Of a DNA stretch of 64,000 nt, positions 1-11,600 are shown in pieces. This stretch comes from Nyssa sinensis (taxonomy: Eukaryota > Streptophyta > Magnoliopsida > Cornales > Nyssaceae): contig CM018052.1 in NCBI GenBank assembly GCA_008638375.1, positions 15,404,450 to 15,468,449 on the forward strand, in the 5' to 3' direction. Position 1 is the stretch's first letter. Each line of letters begins with the position of its first letter. The notes beneath the pieces are model-generated. The model was given only the letters and a program-made list of their open reading frames with translations. It was not told where the DNA came from and ran no database searches. Both the position numbers and the translations under genes were made by a program.

Positions 1-148
1 GTGAACAACTGGACCAGACCTTGTGTATGTATCAGAATAGTGTACGGAATGTATATAATGACACTGGATCGTCTTTATTTTTTTATTACTTTATTTTCTT
101 TTGTCTCGTTACTCGCGCCTCGGGTTCGCTGGAATTCGGGGCGTGACA
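1..148 (+). mobile_element. 3' end of an LTR, truncated by the window edge
   Basis: The segment ends in GGAATTCGGGGCGTGACA. This is the reverse complement of the first bases of the LTR at 24473-27539, including the preceding CTCGCGCC...GGGTTCGC block, so both belong to one family. No primer binding site follows position 148. That suggests a solo or terminal LTR inserted into the 3' tail of the Tat element rather than a 5' LTR. The right flank starts TATTG; the matching left TSD is outside the window. Confidence 0.75.
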
Positions 149-1389
149 TATTGCGCAGCCGATGGTTGGGCTTTCGAAGTCATTATTTCCCAACAGTCGC
201 GACGGTTTGGCTAGATGACTCTTTGTCTTCAAGGATCTATATATAGGGGAGTGAAGGAGTGCTTTCACGCCAAATCTTCCTGTTCTCTATCTTCACGATG
301 TTTCCCTGTCAGGGAGAATTGAATCGCTATAGAAGCTACCATCGTCCGGAGATGATTGACGATCCTCAGTCTAAGTTAGGCATGATCAAACTATGGCTGA
401 GGACAACCCACTCTTTTGCCTCTATTCTCAAGGAAAGATCGAAGGAGGCGAAGATCTCCTTGTCTATCTTAGCGTTCGACCGGGGTTTCCTTGCTTGGAG
501 GTGGGCCCCCCTTGATTCAACCGAGGCTTGGAGCGTTGATGATGAAGATGATGGTGGAACGCCTCCTCCCCTTCTTCCCTTGGCAGAGACCCTTGCATAA
601 GCTGGCCAAAATGCTGTGCTGAATTTGAGGAGAATGAAGGTAGAGAATGAAAGTGTCGTGGGACTCAGAGCCCTCACCCTTCATTGATGTCCGGGCAAAT
701 AATGACGATGGCCTGGGGTCCAGGGTTCCTTCATTTTAAATGGGAACCGGTGGCGGCAGTAACGGTGACCTGGGATCCAAGACCCTCACCCCTGAATTGG
801 AGGAGTTAGAGGAAGAAAGCCATGATGGCATGATGCAGGACTATGACTTATCCGGAATTATTGTAGCTTTAGGGTTGCGCTTTGTTTCTTTGTCAATCTT
901 CTTGTACTGATGTAACTCTTTATGAATTATCAATAAAACTGAGTTTTTTCCCTTAAATTTGGTGTACATCTGATGAAATGTGTTCCTTCAGAACTAGAAC
1001 GCTTTTCTAAGTATTGTTGCTAATTGTTTTCCATCAATGGTTCTATTTGTGTATTTCAGAAGTAGACCAAACAGACTTACATAGCACCAATGCCTTCCCC
1101 GAACTGAAATACTTTGTAAATTGTGTGAGCTGCGGCAGATGCTAGGTTGACTTGGCACTGTATTAAGTTATCCCTGTTCGGTAGTACTTCAGCTTCTCTG
1201 TAGGCCAATTTGTTCATGAACTATTTAAATCAGTTCTGAAGAGAGGCCTTCTGAGTAAGGTAACTTGCAATAATTTGAGTAAATATGTTATGATAACCGT
1301 TATGCTCACCGAGCCAAGAGACTTGTGCAAATAATTGGATTGATAATAACTGGAAAGTGATTTGAGCAAATCAGAGCTTCTGTCTTTAG
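149..1389. other. 3' noncoding tail of the Tat element, with a possible plus-strand transcription unit
   Basis: This lies beyond the integrase stop on the minus strand. On the plus strand it looks gene-like: a TATA-like run at 238-245, an open frame at 259-600, and a polyadenylation-type AATAAA at 932-937 in T-rich surroundings. The 259-600 frame encodes an acidic stretch (DDEDD) and a proline run near its end. A +1/+2 frame after its stop continues with a Leu/Arg/Glu-rich segment (LRRMKVENE) resembling a coiled coil. Some Tat elements are known to carry an extra ORF, sometimes antisense, between integrase and the 3' LTR. This could be a decayed one. No domain is recognised. Confidence 0.4.
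238..245 (+). promoter_or_regulatory. TATA-like box on the plus strand of the Tat 3' tail
   Basis: TATATATA is followed by AGGGGAGTG and lies about 20 bases before the open frame at 259. An AATAAA about 690 bases downstream would fit a short transcript antisense to the element. It is suggestive only, because AT runs are common here. Confidence 0.3.
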
Positions 1390-1850
1390 ATGGACCAGAC
1401 CATGCGGTCTGTATATTTCGATGGACCAGACACGGGGTCTGTACATTTTGATGGACCAAACACGAGGTCTGTAAATTTTGATGGACTAGACATGAGGTCT
1501 GTACATTTCGATGGACTAGACACGAGGTCTGTACATTTTGTTGGACCAGACACGAGGTCTGTACATTTCGATGGACCAGACACGAGGTCTGTACATTTAG
1601 TTGGACCAGATATGAGGTTTGTACATTTCGATGGACCAGACACGAGGTCTATACATTTAGTTGGACCAAACACGAGGTCTGTACATTTTGATGGACCAGA
1701 CACGAAGTCTATACATTTAGTTGGACTAGACACGAGGTCTGTATATTTCGATGGACCAGACACAAGGTTTGTACATTTATTTGGACTAGACACGAGGTCT
1801 GTACATTTTGATGGACCAGACACGAACTCTGTACATTTTGATGGAGAGCA
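1390..1850. repeat. 30-bp tandem repeat array, about 15 copies
   Basis: The unit is a 30-bp sequence containing GATGGACCAGACACGAGGTC and GTACATTT. In the middle (about 1540-1740) two variants alternate (CGATGGACC and AGTTGGACC), giving a 60-bp higher-order period. Because 30 is a multiple of 3, long frames stay open on both strands (10-residue periods with FDGPDTRSV on plus, GPSKCTDLV on minus). I do not regard these as genes. The array is in the 3' noncoding region of the Tat element, just after integrase. Confidence 0.95.
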
Positions 1851-1885
1851 CTTTATGGAGATATTTTAAAGAAAGAGAAAATTCT

Positions 1886-2659
1886 TTATTGATAATACTT
1901 TCGTAAGTGTTCTATATTCCAAGGTCTGGGAACAGGTTTCCCACCCATATTCTCCAACCAATAAGTGGTAGGTCTAATAATCTTTGTTACTCTATAGGGA
2001 CCCTTCCAATTTGGCGATAATTTTCCCATGGTGGGGTCCTTGGTATTCGAAAATACCTTTCTTAAGACAAGATCTCCAACTCGAAAGCTGATGGGCTTTA
2101 GTCCCAATTTAGAATTGTCGGCCATTCTATGCTGATATGCCTCCATCCTGATCCTGGCTTGATCCCTCCTTTCTTCAAGTAAGTCCAAATTCTCTATAAA
2201 CTGCTGATTGTTGGCCTTTTGACTGAAAGCTTCAGTCCTTAGAGTGGGCATATCGATCTCTACGGGAATCACTGCTTCTGTACCGTAAGCAAGAGAAAAA
2301 GGAGTTTTAGAGGTCGGCTTCCTTCTAGTCATTTTGTAAGCCCAAAGTACACCAAGAAGCTCTTCAACCCATCTTCCCTTGGCTTCTTCCAACTTCTTTT
2401 TAAGGGCATCAAGTATTGTTCGGTTGGTGACTTCTACTTGCCCGTTGGCTTGGGGATGGCCAGAAGAGGAAAAATATTGATTGATACATAAGTCTTGGCA
2501 TAATTTCTTGAAAGTTTTGCCAACAAATTGTGTATCGTTGTCAAAGACGATTACTCGTGGTATGCTGAACCTGCAAACAATGTTCTTCCAAGTAAAATTT
2601 TTGACTTCTTTCTCCGTAATATGTGTTAGGGGCTCTGCTTCTGCCCATTTGGAGAAGTA
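1886..2659 (-). pseudogene. Tat integrase, C-terminal two-thirds
   Basis: The minus-strand frame is open from the insertion junction at 2659 down to a stop at 1886. It begins in the integrase core just after the first catalytic Asp (DYFSKWAEAEP), passes the second Asp in VIVFDNDTQFVG and the third acidic residue in GHPQANGQVEVTNR. It continues with the LAYGTEAVIPVEI block and ends in the GPY-type C-terminal motif (NWKGPYRVTKI) and NIEHLRKYYQ. No stop or frameshift is seen in this part, so it is the best preserved piece of the element. The N-terminal part continues at 8171-8674, across the solo LTR at 2665-8170, which sits between the codons for VVID and YFSK. Confidence 0.9.
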
Positions 2660-3855
2660 GTCAATATCACATCCCTGAACCCCACCCTACACGGATGTCG
2701 AGGACGTGATGCCAGTCAGTCGCCACGCGACCAACCGAAGGTAAATTCTGAACTTTTCGGTGAATTGCACTCCGACTGTAGGGTCAAATGCAACGAAATT
2801 TAAAACTTTTTTTTTTTTTTTGTCAAGGGAATGCAACTCATGTATCCACCATAAGGGTATGTACCACAGAGCAAGTCTAAATCCAAAACAACTAATAGTT
2901 CTAAGTTCAGAGCATATCTATAAGCAGGCATATAACAACAGAGCAGATCTAATATCTCTAGAGTACCATGCATTCCCATGAGCCATGTCTATATACCCAA
3001 TGCATATAAATCAAGTCAGCCGTATCATATCACTCACCTGAATAAACAGATTCAATCCACAATAATCCAGTCACCACAGATCTGTGCCATCAGATCCTCT
3101 ACTTGAAGCGTCACTCGGCCTATCATGTCATATCATTGGGCCTTCTCATCCACTAGAGATAATTCCTGAAAAATGTTAGGGAATGGGGTGAGCTTCGAAA
3201 AGCCGAATGAGTAACACAGGTTCCCTGTCATGGGTTTCAAACTCGTTCTTGTTTATAAATCACAAGGATAGTTCAATCACTTTAGAATAGCAGTTTTGTA
3301 AATCTACTTTGAATGCAGTTTAAGTAGAGTAAACGGGACTGAACTAAATGAAACAACAATTCAGGATGGACGGAACAATACATGATGCCAATGTATCAAC
3401 AAGAGTATAGGCAATTAAATCAAATGATAGAACAGATCAGTACTGAGCAGAACATAACAGAGCATAACAACAAGATGTCAATTAGGCACATAATCAAGCC
3501 TACTTATGCGAGACCACTCATAACAGGAATGGTACCAAGAGTCAGACACAACATAGCAGAACAAAACCAGACAGACCATATAACGGAACAAGACAGACCG
3601 AACAAAACAATAGAGTAGGACGGGACAAATCATGCCACGTGTAATGCAGTACAAAAGTTTGCATTTAAAAACATGCATTCAGACAGTATAACATTCAAAA
3701 CTATACAGTGCATCAAAATACAATATCTAGACAGTAATTTATACACTAGGTCAGAAGTTCCAAGTTACTCACACGGTATAGCATACAAAATTGTGCAATG
3801 CATTAAAATACAATAGCTAGACAGTATAACTTACACACCAAGTCAAGAATCTGGA

Positions 3856-4640
3856 TAGATCATAACGGAATCGAACGAAACAAAACATCAATCAAAGCAA
3901 GACATATCATCAACGGATAGATCATAACAGAATTGGACCATATATCAATCAAGACAGATAGATCATTAACAGACGGAACATAATAGAATCGGACGGAACA
4001 AAACATTAGTCAAAGCAAGACATATCATCAACGGATAGATCATAACGGAACTAGACCATATATCAATCAAGACAGACAGATCATTAACGGACGGAACAAA
4101 ACATCAGTCAAAGCAAGACATATCATCAACGGATAGATCATAACGGAACTGGACCATATATCAATCAAGATAGATGGATCATTAACGGACGAAATATAAT
4201 AGAATCGGACGGAACAAAACATCAGTCAAAGCAAGACATATCATCAACGGATAGATCATAACGGAACTGGACCATATATCAATCAAAACAGACGGATCAT
4301 TAACAGATGGAACATAACGGAATCAGACGGAACAAAACATCAGTCAAAGCAAGACATATCATCAACGGATAGATCATAACGGAACTGGACCATATATCAA
4401 TCAAGACAGACAGATCATTAATAGACGAAACATAACGGAATCGAAAGGAACAAAACATCAGTCAAAACAAGGCATATCATTAACGGACAGATCATAACGG
4501 AACTGGACCATATATCAATCAAGGCAGACACTTTATCAACAGTCGGAACATAACAGAATCAAATGAAACAAAATGCCAGTCAAAGGCACAGGCATACGAT
4601 CAAGGACAGAGGCATAACATTAGCGGGCAGAATACAACAG
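3856..4640. repeat. 118-bp tandem array in the LTR, about 7 copies
   Basis: The anchor GACATATCATCAACGG recurs at 3901, 4019, 4117, 4235, 4353, 4471 (GGCATATC) and 4591 (degenerate). Spacing is 118, 98, 118, 118, 118 and 120, so one unit has a 20-bp deletion. Units also hold CATAACGGAACTGGACC and ATCAATCAAGACAGA. Similar sequence in reverse starts in the last 400 bases of the window, within the related LTR at 59864. Confidence 0.93.
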
Positions 4641-5129
4641 TACTAAGCGAAAACCCTATATCCATTGATTTAAGGATGAATTCATATCATGTTTGGTGTG
4701 GTACAAAGGGTATACATTAAGTATATGCTTTTAAACAGTGTAACGTACAAAGCAGTACAGTGCATCAAAATACGGTATCTAGACAGTAACTTATACACCA
4801 AGTCAGGAGTCTAGGTTACTCACAAACTTTACGCTTATCTCCTTGCATAGATAATCTGATAACCTCTAGGTAAGTCAGGCATCTCCATGTATATCCTGAA
4901 CAGTAATCATCAATCATAGACAGATCAGAATTCATCCATTCATGTCTTATTTGTCATCTTAGGTGTCTATCGGATTACCTAAGACAGCCTATTAGCTTAT
5001 CACCCTTTCACTGGGTCTCACCCGAGGCTATTTCATTCTTTAATTAGGCTTAACAGTTATCAGGATTATAATTTAAGTCATTTAGACTTCAATCGTTATC
5101 AGTTAAGCACTTATTTGACCTTAGGGGCA

Positions 5130-6200
5130 AATTGGTAATTTTGCTATTCTTGTCTCGGACTCTGTCATGGTCCTCTGAATAGTCTACATATCTTATGTGT
5201 GAAGTTCTAAGTCTCTTAGACTTAAATCGGTATCAGTTAGGTACGTATTTAATCCTAGGGGCAAAATGGTAATTTTGCCATTCTTGTCTCAGACCCTGTC
5301 GTGGTCTTCAGAATAGTCTTTATATCTTAAAGATAAAGTTCTAGGTCCTTTGGACTCCAATTATTATCAGTTAGGTTCTTTATTAACTCCAGGGGCAAAA
5401 TGGTAATTTTTCAATTCTTATTCCGGACCCTATCACGGCCCTCAGAATATCCCATATATCGTATATATAAGGTTTTACATCTTTCGGACTTCATGTGGTA
5501 TCTGCTTTAGCTCATCGGGATAGATCAGTCATTTTCTATTTTACACATTGGCAGTTCCGGAGTCTTATTTAGTCATTCAATGTTCATAATTATTCTTACG
5601 ATAATTTATCAGATCAGATTGACCTTTATTCAACCTTTACTTTGCACTTAATGTGCTTAGGGGTATTTTGGTCATTTTACGTTTCGTAAGATTCTCACTC
5701 CGATTCGTCATTTAATCGGGTAAACAGTCTCACCAGTATCTGGGCTCCTACCGGTATCAGTTTCGTCCCAATCGGACTTCATTTGGGCTTCATACAGTAT
5801 CAGGGGTAATTTGGTAATTTCATGCGTCATATTTTTCGGCACTTCAGTTCATAAAATGGACCTCATCATTGGGTCCCGAACGTCCGACATAGTTAAATTG
5901 GACTATCTGTTATGTTTATTTGGGTCTGGTTGCCATCAGGGGCAGTACAGTCATTTGTCACTTACAGGTCTGTATTTTTTCGGAACTTAATTTCCCAAAT
6001 CGGACTACGCCATTAAGTCCGGAATGCCTAAAATAGTGAAACTACACTATTTATTTAATTTATTTGGATTCTGTTTGACATATTTAATGTCCAGGGGTAA
6101 AATTATAATTTTACCTATTTATTAAAATAATTAAATAATTATTTTATTATTTAATTATTCTTCCAGGGGCTTAATTGCACAATTTTTCCAAAATCTGGGC
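5130..6200. repeat. Degenerate ~120-bp modules with GGGGCAAAATGGTAATTTTGCC-like cores
   Basis: Blocks at about 5135, 5255, 5390, 5650, 5800, 5935 and 6095 each contain GGGGCA/GGGGTA followed by an imperfect palindrome AATGGTAATTTT or TTTGGTCATTTT, then a CGGACT...AGTCC inverted repeat or its relic. The same modules fill the corresponding parts of the other long LTRs in the window. Confidence 0.75.
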
Positions 6201-7684
6201 CACTGTATAATATTCAGAACTGTTGGTGGTTAAACCGTAATATCATAAAACATTTGGGGGTCAAAACAGAATTTTATAAATTAAGGGTTCAGACCAAAGG
6301 GTTCTAGGGTTCAAGAATTTGAACCGGTCCAAAACAATGTGAACCAACCGGTCCACTGTCCTTCAGGGAACCGGGACAAGATATCCCTGTTAACCCAAAT
6401 TTTGGCCCCTATCCGTGGTTTGGGTTAAGCCCAATCCTGATTTCAATTTTTAAAGCCCGTAACCAAACAGGCCGAATTCAGTTTAAATTTAAAACCTTTC
6501 AAACCCAAAACGGCGTAGCATGAACACAGTGGCCGTTCCTCAACTCGGCATAACTCGGTCAACTCGACTAAGTCGACTCCGTCTTCCCCATCGATTGCCC
6601 CAATGTTGCCCTAATTTCAGGTTCGGTCTTTCTCAATTTCGTGCTATTTCAAGCACGGTTTTCAACAGGTATTAGTTCCAAAGGGTTTCTGGAAGTGATG
6701 CCAACAATTTGGCATTGGTTTTGAGCTTCGAATCCATGCATGGAGCTCTGTTTCATCCATTATTGTGCAGGTTTTCAGTTCGGTCGTGTGGCCCCATTTC
6801 TCAACCAAATCGCACGAGGTTTGGTTTTCTGTGATCCTTGCAATAGGGGATTCAGTTCCCCATTTACAAATTTCAGTTTAGGAGTCGATCTTTGGGTCTG
6901 GGTTTCAAACCCGAGACCTGCAACTTCAGTTTTGAGGGTCCTCCTATGTGTTTCCAGGTCGTGGGTCAGTATTTATGGGATCCTAGAAAGGTCTAGGTCA
7001 GGTATTGACATTCAGAATGTCATTTGGTTGAGGTCGTTTCAGACCTGTAACTTGAGGTCCATCCATGGCGGTTTGGTCACGGCTTTGGGGTTCCAAGCCT
7101 TACTCGACCCTCTCAGTTATTCCATAACAATCCTAAGCCTCTCAGTAACTCATATATTTAGTTTATATAGATCAAAACTATCAAAACAGTATCAAAGTCT
7201 AAACAGAAGATTTTTGTAGTTTTGGGTGTTTTACCTTTGGTCGACACTGCTCCACTCATGGTTCAGTTCTGGTTCTTGTGTGTCACCCCAGTGCAGTCAT
7301 GCCTCCAGAGTCCCTAGTCCTCCTTGGTGCATCTCCAATGAAGACACACCATGCACACACACCATGGCTCTCACACTAAGGTTCTCTCTCTCTCTAACCC
7401 TCTCTTTCTCTATGTCAGTTTACAGGACTATTGCAGGTCTAATTTCCCTCCAAATGGAGACTTGTAACATCAGATTTCTTGTTCAATACGTTTGATTTGT
7501 ACAAGTTTTGGTTGGGAGCAGATGTACTCATGGGGTGAGAGGCATGGTGGTCTGTGGGGCATAGGGGTGATGCATGCTGATGTGTTGCATGCTTGGTGAT
7601 TGGTCACTTAGGAGGTGGCCAAATTAGATTTGTACTTATATATATATATATATATCTTTGTACATTTGTATACAAAGATGCCCC

Positions 7685-7747
7685 TAGCCTAGTTGGTAAC
7701 TTTTTGAATGAAATTTCTTTCCCTCCATAGGTCAAGGGTTCAATTCC
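7685..7747 (+). other. tRNA-like Pol III box A/B segment inside the LTR
   Basis: TAGCCTAGTTGGT (7685-7697) resembles an internal box A and GGTTCAATTCC (7737-7747) is close to a consensus box B. The spacing is about 52 bases. No full tRNA cloverleaf is apparent. A homologous segment lies in reverse at 60293-60354. Confidence 0.5.
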
Positions 7748-8170
7748 CCTTGGCCACTCTTTTGGCCATTTTCCACCATTTTAGGCTAAAGCCTCGTTTG
7801 GCAGACGCGGTAATTCAGTTTCAATGTTTCCTACCTAACTTTCATTCCGTAGCTCCTTTTTCGATGCGGTTTGTTCTGAGAGTTTCGTTTTTCAGTTATC
7901 TTCAGTGTCACAGGCTCCGTGTTGTTTATTATTTATTTTGAATTTTTGTAGTTAGCTAATTCGAGTTCCGTCAGTGTTAAAATGACATTATTTCACCTAA
8001 TTAATTGATAATTAGGTTCGGGCATTGTACCCTATTCTCAGACATGTTTAATTATTTTTGGTCTATCGTGACCGCCGAGATTATGATTAATTCCCTTAAT
8101 CATTCCTTAAATCGGTACTGATTAATAATTAATAAATTAATTATTAATTAAACAGGGTCGGGGTGTTAAA

Positions 8171-8674
8171 GTCAATGACCACTAGTAGATATTTCCTGTT
8201 TGGTGTGGCTTTAGGCAATGGGCCTACGATATCCATCCCCCACTGAGCAAAGGACCAGGGGCTGACGATGGGAATGAGCTCATGGTGTGGCCGGTGTTGG
8301 TAGGGAGCGAACCGTTGGCATTTGTTGCACATCTGGACATATTCCTTGGTCTGTCTCAGCATACTAGGCTAGTAGTAGCCTTGTGTCAGAGCTCGGTGGG
8401 CTATGGTCCTGCCCCCATTATGGTTCCAACAAATTCCTTCGTGTATCTTTGCTAAGACGTATTGAGACTCTTCTAGAGTCAAACATCACAATAGTGGTTG
8501 AGAATAGGATCTTCTATATAGCTTACCATTCAGGATCAGGTACCAAGCCGCCCAGATTCGGACTCTTCTAGCCTTATTTTTGTCTTCTAGGAGGAGTCCT
8601 CCTTCCAAGTACTAGAAGATAGGGGTCATCCAACTTTGAAGTTGTTTGGTAACTTGCGCAACATGGGCCTCCTC
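8171..8674 (-). pseudogene. Tat integrase, N-terminal zinc-binding part
   Basis: The minus-strand sequence has the HHCC zinc region (visible CNKCQRF), the linker with HHELIPIVSPWSFAQWG, and the first catalytic Asp in MDIVGPLPKATP. It stops at the solo LTR junction at 8171 after LLVVID. Upstream (8365-8674) the frame carries recognisable linker sequence but several stops (TAG and TAA). The neighbouring piece toward the RNase H is at 18698 and beyond, across the element at 8675-18697; the two junctions share TCCTC. The frame is inactive because of the stops and the two insertions. Confidence 0.85.
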
Positions 8675-11600
8675 TGTCACCAACCGAAACCCACCCTACA
8701 CGGATCTCGGGGTCGTGATGCCAGTTGGCCACCTTGTCGGTTTTTCCCACAGTCAATGCGACCAACCAAAGGCAACTTCTGAACTTTACAATGAATTGCA
8801 TTCTAAATGTAGGGTCAAAACAGCGAAAATTAAAACTTTTTTAAATTGAAATGCAATTCATCCAACACATCAGAGCACGTCTAAAATCAATCACCAAATA
8901 TCTCTAAAGTATCGGTATACATGCTCCAATGCATCTATTCTATATCAATAAAATACTTAAAGCAGAAGTTACACCAATACAGTTCAACTAATCAAACTCA
9001 TCTCCAATGGTCAACAATCAGAATATTCTCAAGTACCACTTAATCATAGTGATCCGACATACTAGGCTAACCTCATCACTAATGATGTAATATTATGATA
9101 CAATTTTGTACTTAACCTTACAGAGTACGTAGTCAACTTGGATTGGGGTTCATCTCGTTAGTGTTGTTCATTGTGCACCACTAGTTCCACTAGTTACCTC
9201 ATTCCATTTCATCCCACACAATGTCACCTGAAAAATGTTAGATAAATGAAATGAGCTTAAACAAGCTCAGTAAGTAAATTTCTAGCTTTGCCATGGGTCT
9301 GGGATAGTCCACAAGAATATAGAAGAAGGAGATAACAAATAGCCAATAGCCAAATGAGCAACAAGAAATACATAGCCAGTCACCAAGGTGTACAACAATG
9401 ACACGAGGGTCCAAAAGGCTTATCCCAAAATAAGATACAAGAAGATAGTAATAATGAATCCAACAACCGGGATCTACCCAATCATGATAATCTGCTGCCA
9501 TAACAAATACGATAGCCAATCAATAGTATAACATGCTTGCATAGAATGTGATCATCCAACAAGCACCAAAGATATATCATCATTGAGTAAAGTATAACAT
9601 AATCGCAATAATATGATCATTCACAGGGCATAGAATATGATCATTCAACGAATACCAAGGATATATCATCGTCGAATACTAACAACCCAGAATGCGTGAA
9701 TCACTCGGGGCCCGGCATACCCCACTAAAACGCATGCTCAGATCCCCTCGATTCCTCGAGCTCTCTAAAAAGCATTAGAGCTCTTTTCTCTACAAGTCCC
9801 GAAGGACATACAAGACCCCAAAGGGTCTTTCCCCCATGCAATCTGTGAATAGATGGGCCATTGTGACTGAGCACAACCCCGAGTACATGCCAAATATCAT
9901 GATCCATAAAATTCCACATGGAATGTAGAACTATACAAAACAATTGATATCAAAATCAACGAGTCATGAAGTGTGTGGAATAACAAGATTTCTATTAACA
10001 GGATATATCACAAGATCAGGTCATGGCATGATAGTACAACGATGCTCAAGTATCAGTGATCAAGTTCACAATGATGCAAGCAAGCAAGTCGAATCCAAAG
10101 AACAGGCATAATTGATAACCACAAGTCTATTGGCCTCAAATCAGGTACATTGGGTAGTGATAGAATACAAATTTGGCAGCATGTGAAAATAAGTGTGACT
10201 GGCTAAGGAAGGACCACATATCAAAGTTCAGATTTATTTACCTTGGTTTCTTAGTGTCATATTCTCCATTTACAAATACGTTGTTGATCTCCAAATACTT
10301 CAGGCGTATCCTTACATAGCCTGAATAATCATCATTAATTTCAGACAGATCAGAATTCATTCATTCATGTCTTATTCATTGTCAAAGGAGTCTATCAGAT
10401 GGCCTAATTAAGTTCATTGGCCTATTACCCACTCATTGGGTTTCAACTTATATTATTAAATTCCTTAAATAGGCTTAGCAGCTGTCCGAATAATATTTTA
10501 AGTCATTTTGACTCTAGTCGTTATCAATTAAGCACTTAATTGTCCTTAGGGGCAAAATGGTAATTTTTTTATTCTTGCCCCGGACCCTATCATGGTCCTC
10601 AAAATAGTCAACATATCGTATATATAAATTTTTGAGTCCTTTGGACTTCATTTGGTATCTATTTTTTATCATCGGGACACATCGATCATTTTTCATTTTA
10701 CACGTTGACTGTTCTGGAGTCATATTTAGCCCTTCGATTTTCATAATTATGCTTATGATAATTCATTAGATCAGATTGACCTTTATTCGGCTGCTACTTT
10801 GCACTTACCATGCTTAGGGGTATTTTGGTCATTTTACGTTTCATGAAATTCTGACCCCGATTCATCATTTAATCATATGTACAGTTTCACGAGTGTTTGG
10901 GCTTTCATCGGTATCGATTTCGTCCAATTTAGAATTTATTCGGGCCTCGTATAGCGTTAGGGACATTTTGGTAATTTCACATGCCATAGCTAATTTTTGG
11001 GACCTCAGTGCATAAAATGGACCTCACCATTAGGTCCAGAATGTCCGACATAGTTAAATTAGACTATCTTTTGTGTTTAATTGGCCTTGGGTATCATTAG
11101 GGGCAATTCAGTCATTTACCAATTGCGTGTCTGTATGTTTCGGAACTTTGTTTCACAAATCGGACTCCACCGTTGAGTCCAAAATGCCCAACAAAATCAA
11201 AATGAACTATCTTTTCTTTTTATTTGGCCCCACGAATCATCAAGGGCAATACAGTCATTTATCATTTACGTGTCTTTATTTTTCGGGACTTAATTTCCCA
11301 AATCGGACTCCGTCATTGAGTCCGGAATGCTCGAAATAGTGAAAATACACTATTTATTTATTTAATTTGGACTTCGCTTGGGTCGCTTAGTGTCCGAGGG
11401 TAAAATAATAATTTTACCTAATTAATAAAATAATTAAAATAATTATTTAATTATTTTTCAGGGGTTTAAATGCATAAACTTTTCAGAAGTTTGGCCAGAG
11501 TTCAAATATCCAGAATTGGTGGGGTCAGAATGTAAATAAGTAAAATTTCGGTTGAAATCCTTTCAATCATGCCCCTAGACCAGTTGGTGTCCTAAACAAA

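Larger units (their letters stand above)
2665..8170 (-). mobile_element. Solo LTR, 5.5 kb, TSD GTCAA
   Basis: The insert is flanked by GTCAA at 2660-2664 and 8171-8175, and removing it rejoins the integrase frame. The plus-strand left end (TATCACATCCC...) matches the TGTCACGACCC end at 15120. The right end (GGTCGGGGTGTTAA) matches the GGTCGGGGTGTTACA ends at 12262 and 18697. Terminal TG and CA have mutated to TA and AA. No PBS, PPT or pol is inside, so it is a single LTR, very long because of an internal 118-bp array and many degenerate 120-bp modules. By LTR polarity it is oriented on the minus strand. Open frames at 6740-7495 are not recognisable proteins. Confidence 0.88.

Noticed and set aside
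1390..1869. Repeat protein encoded by the 30-bp array (either strand), or a CRISPR-like array
   Set aside because: The frames stay open only because the unit length is a multiple of 3, and both strands are open. Repeats are contiguous with no spacers, and the DNA is plant nuclear.
6740..7495. Two consecutive plus-strand frames (159 and 89 residues) in the solo LTR
   Set aside because: No domain is recognised, they sit in LTR sequence opposite to its orientation, and the corresponding part of the LTR at 59864 does not keep them open.
7685..7747. A functional tRNA gene
   Set aside because: Only box A/B-like motifs are present; acceptor and anticodon stems cannot be formed convincingly.
9238..9519. 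Hydrophobic 93-residue frame, repeated at 15683-15964
   Set aside because: The two frames are conserved only because they lie in the two LTRs of one element.
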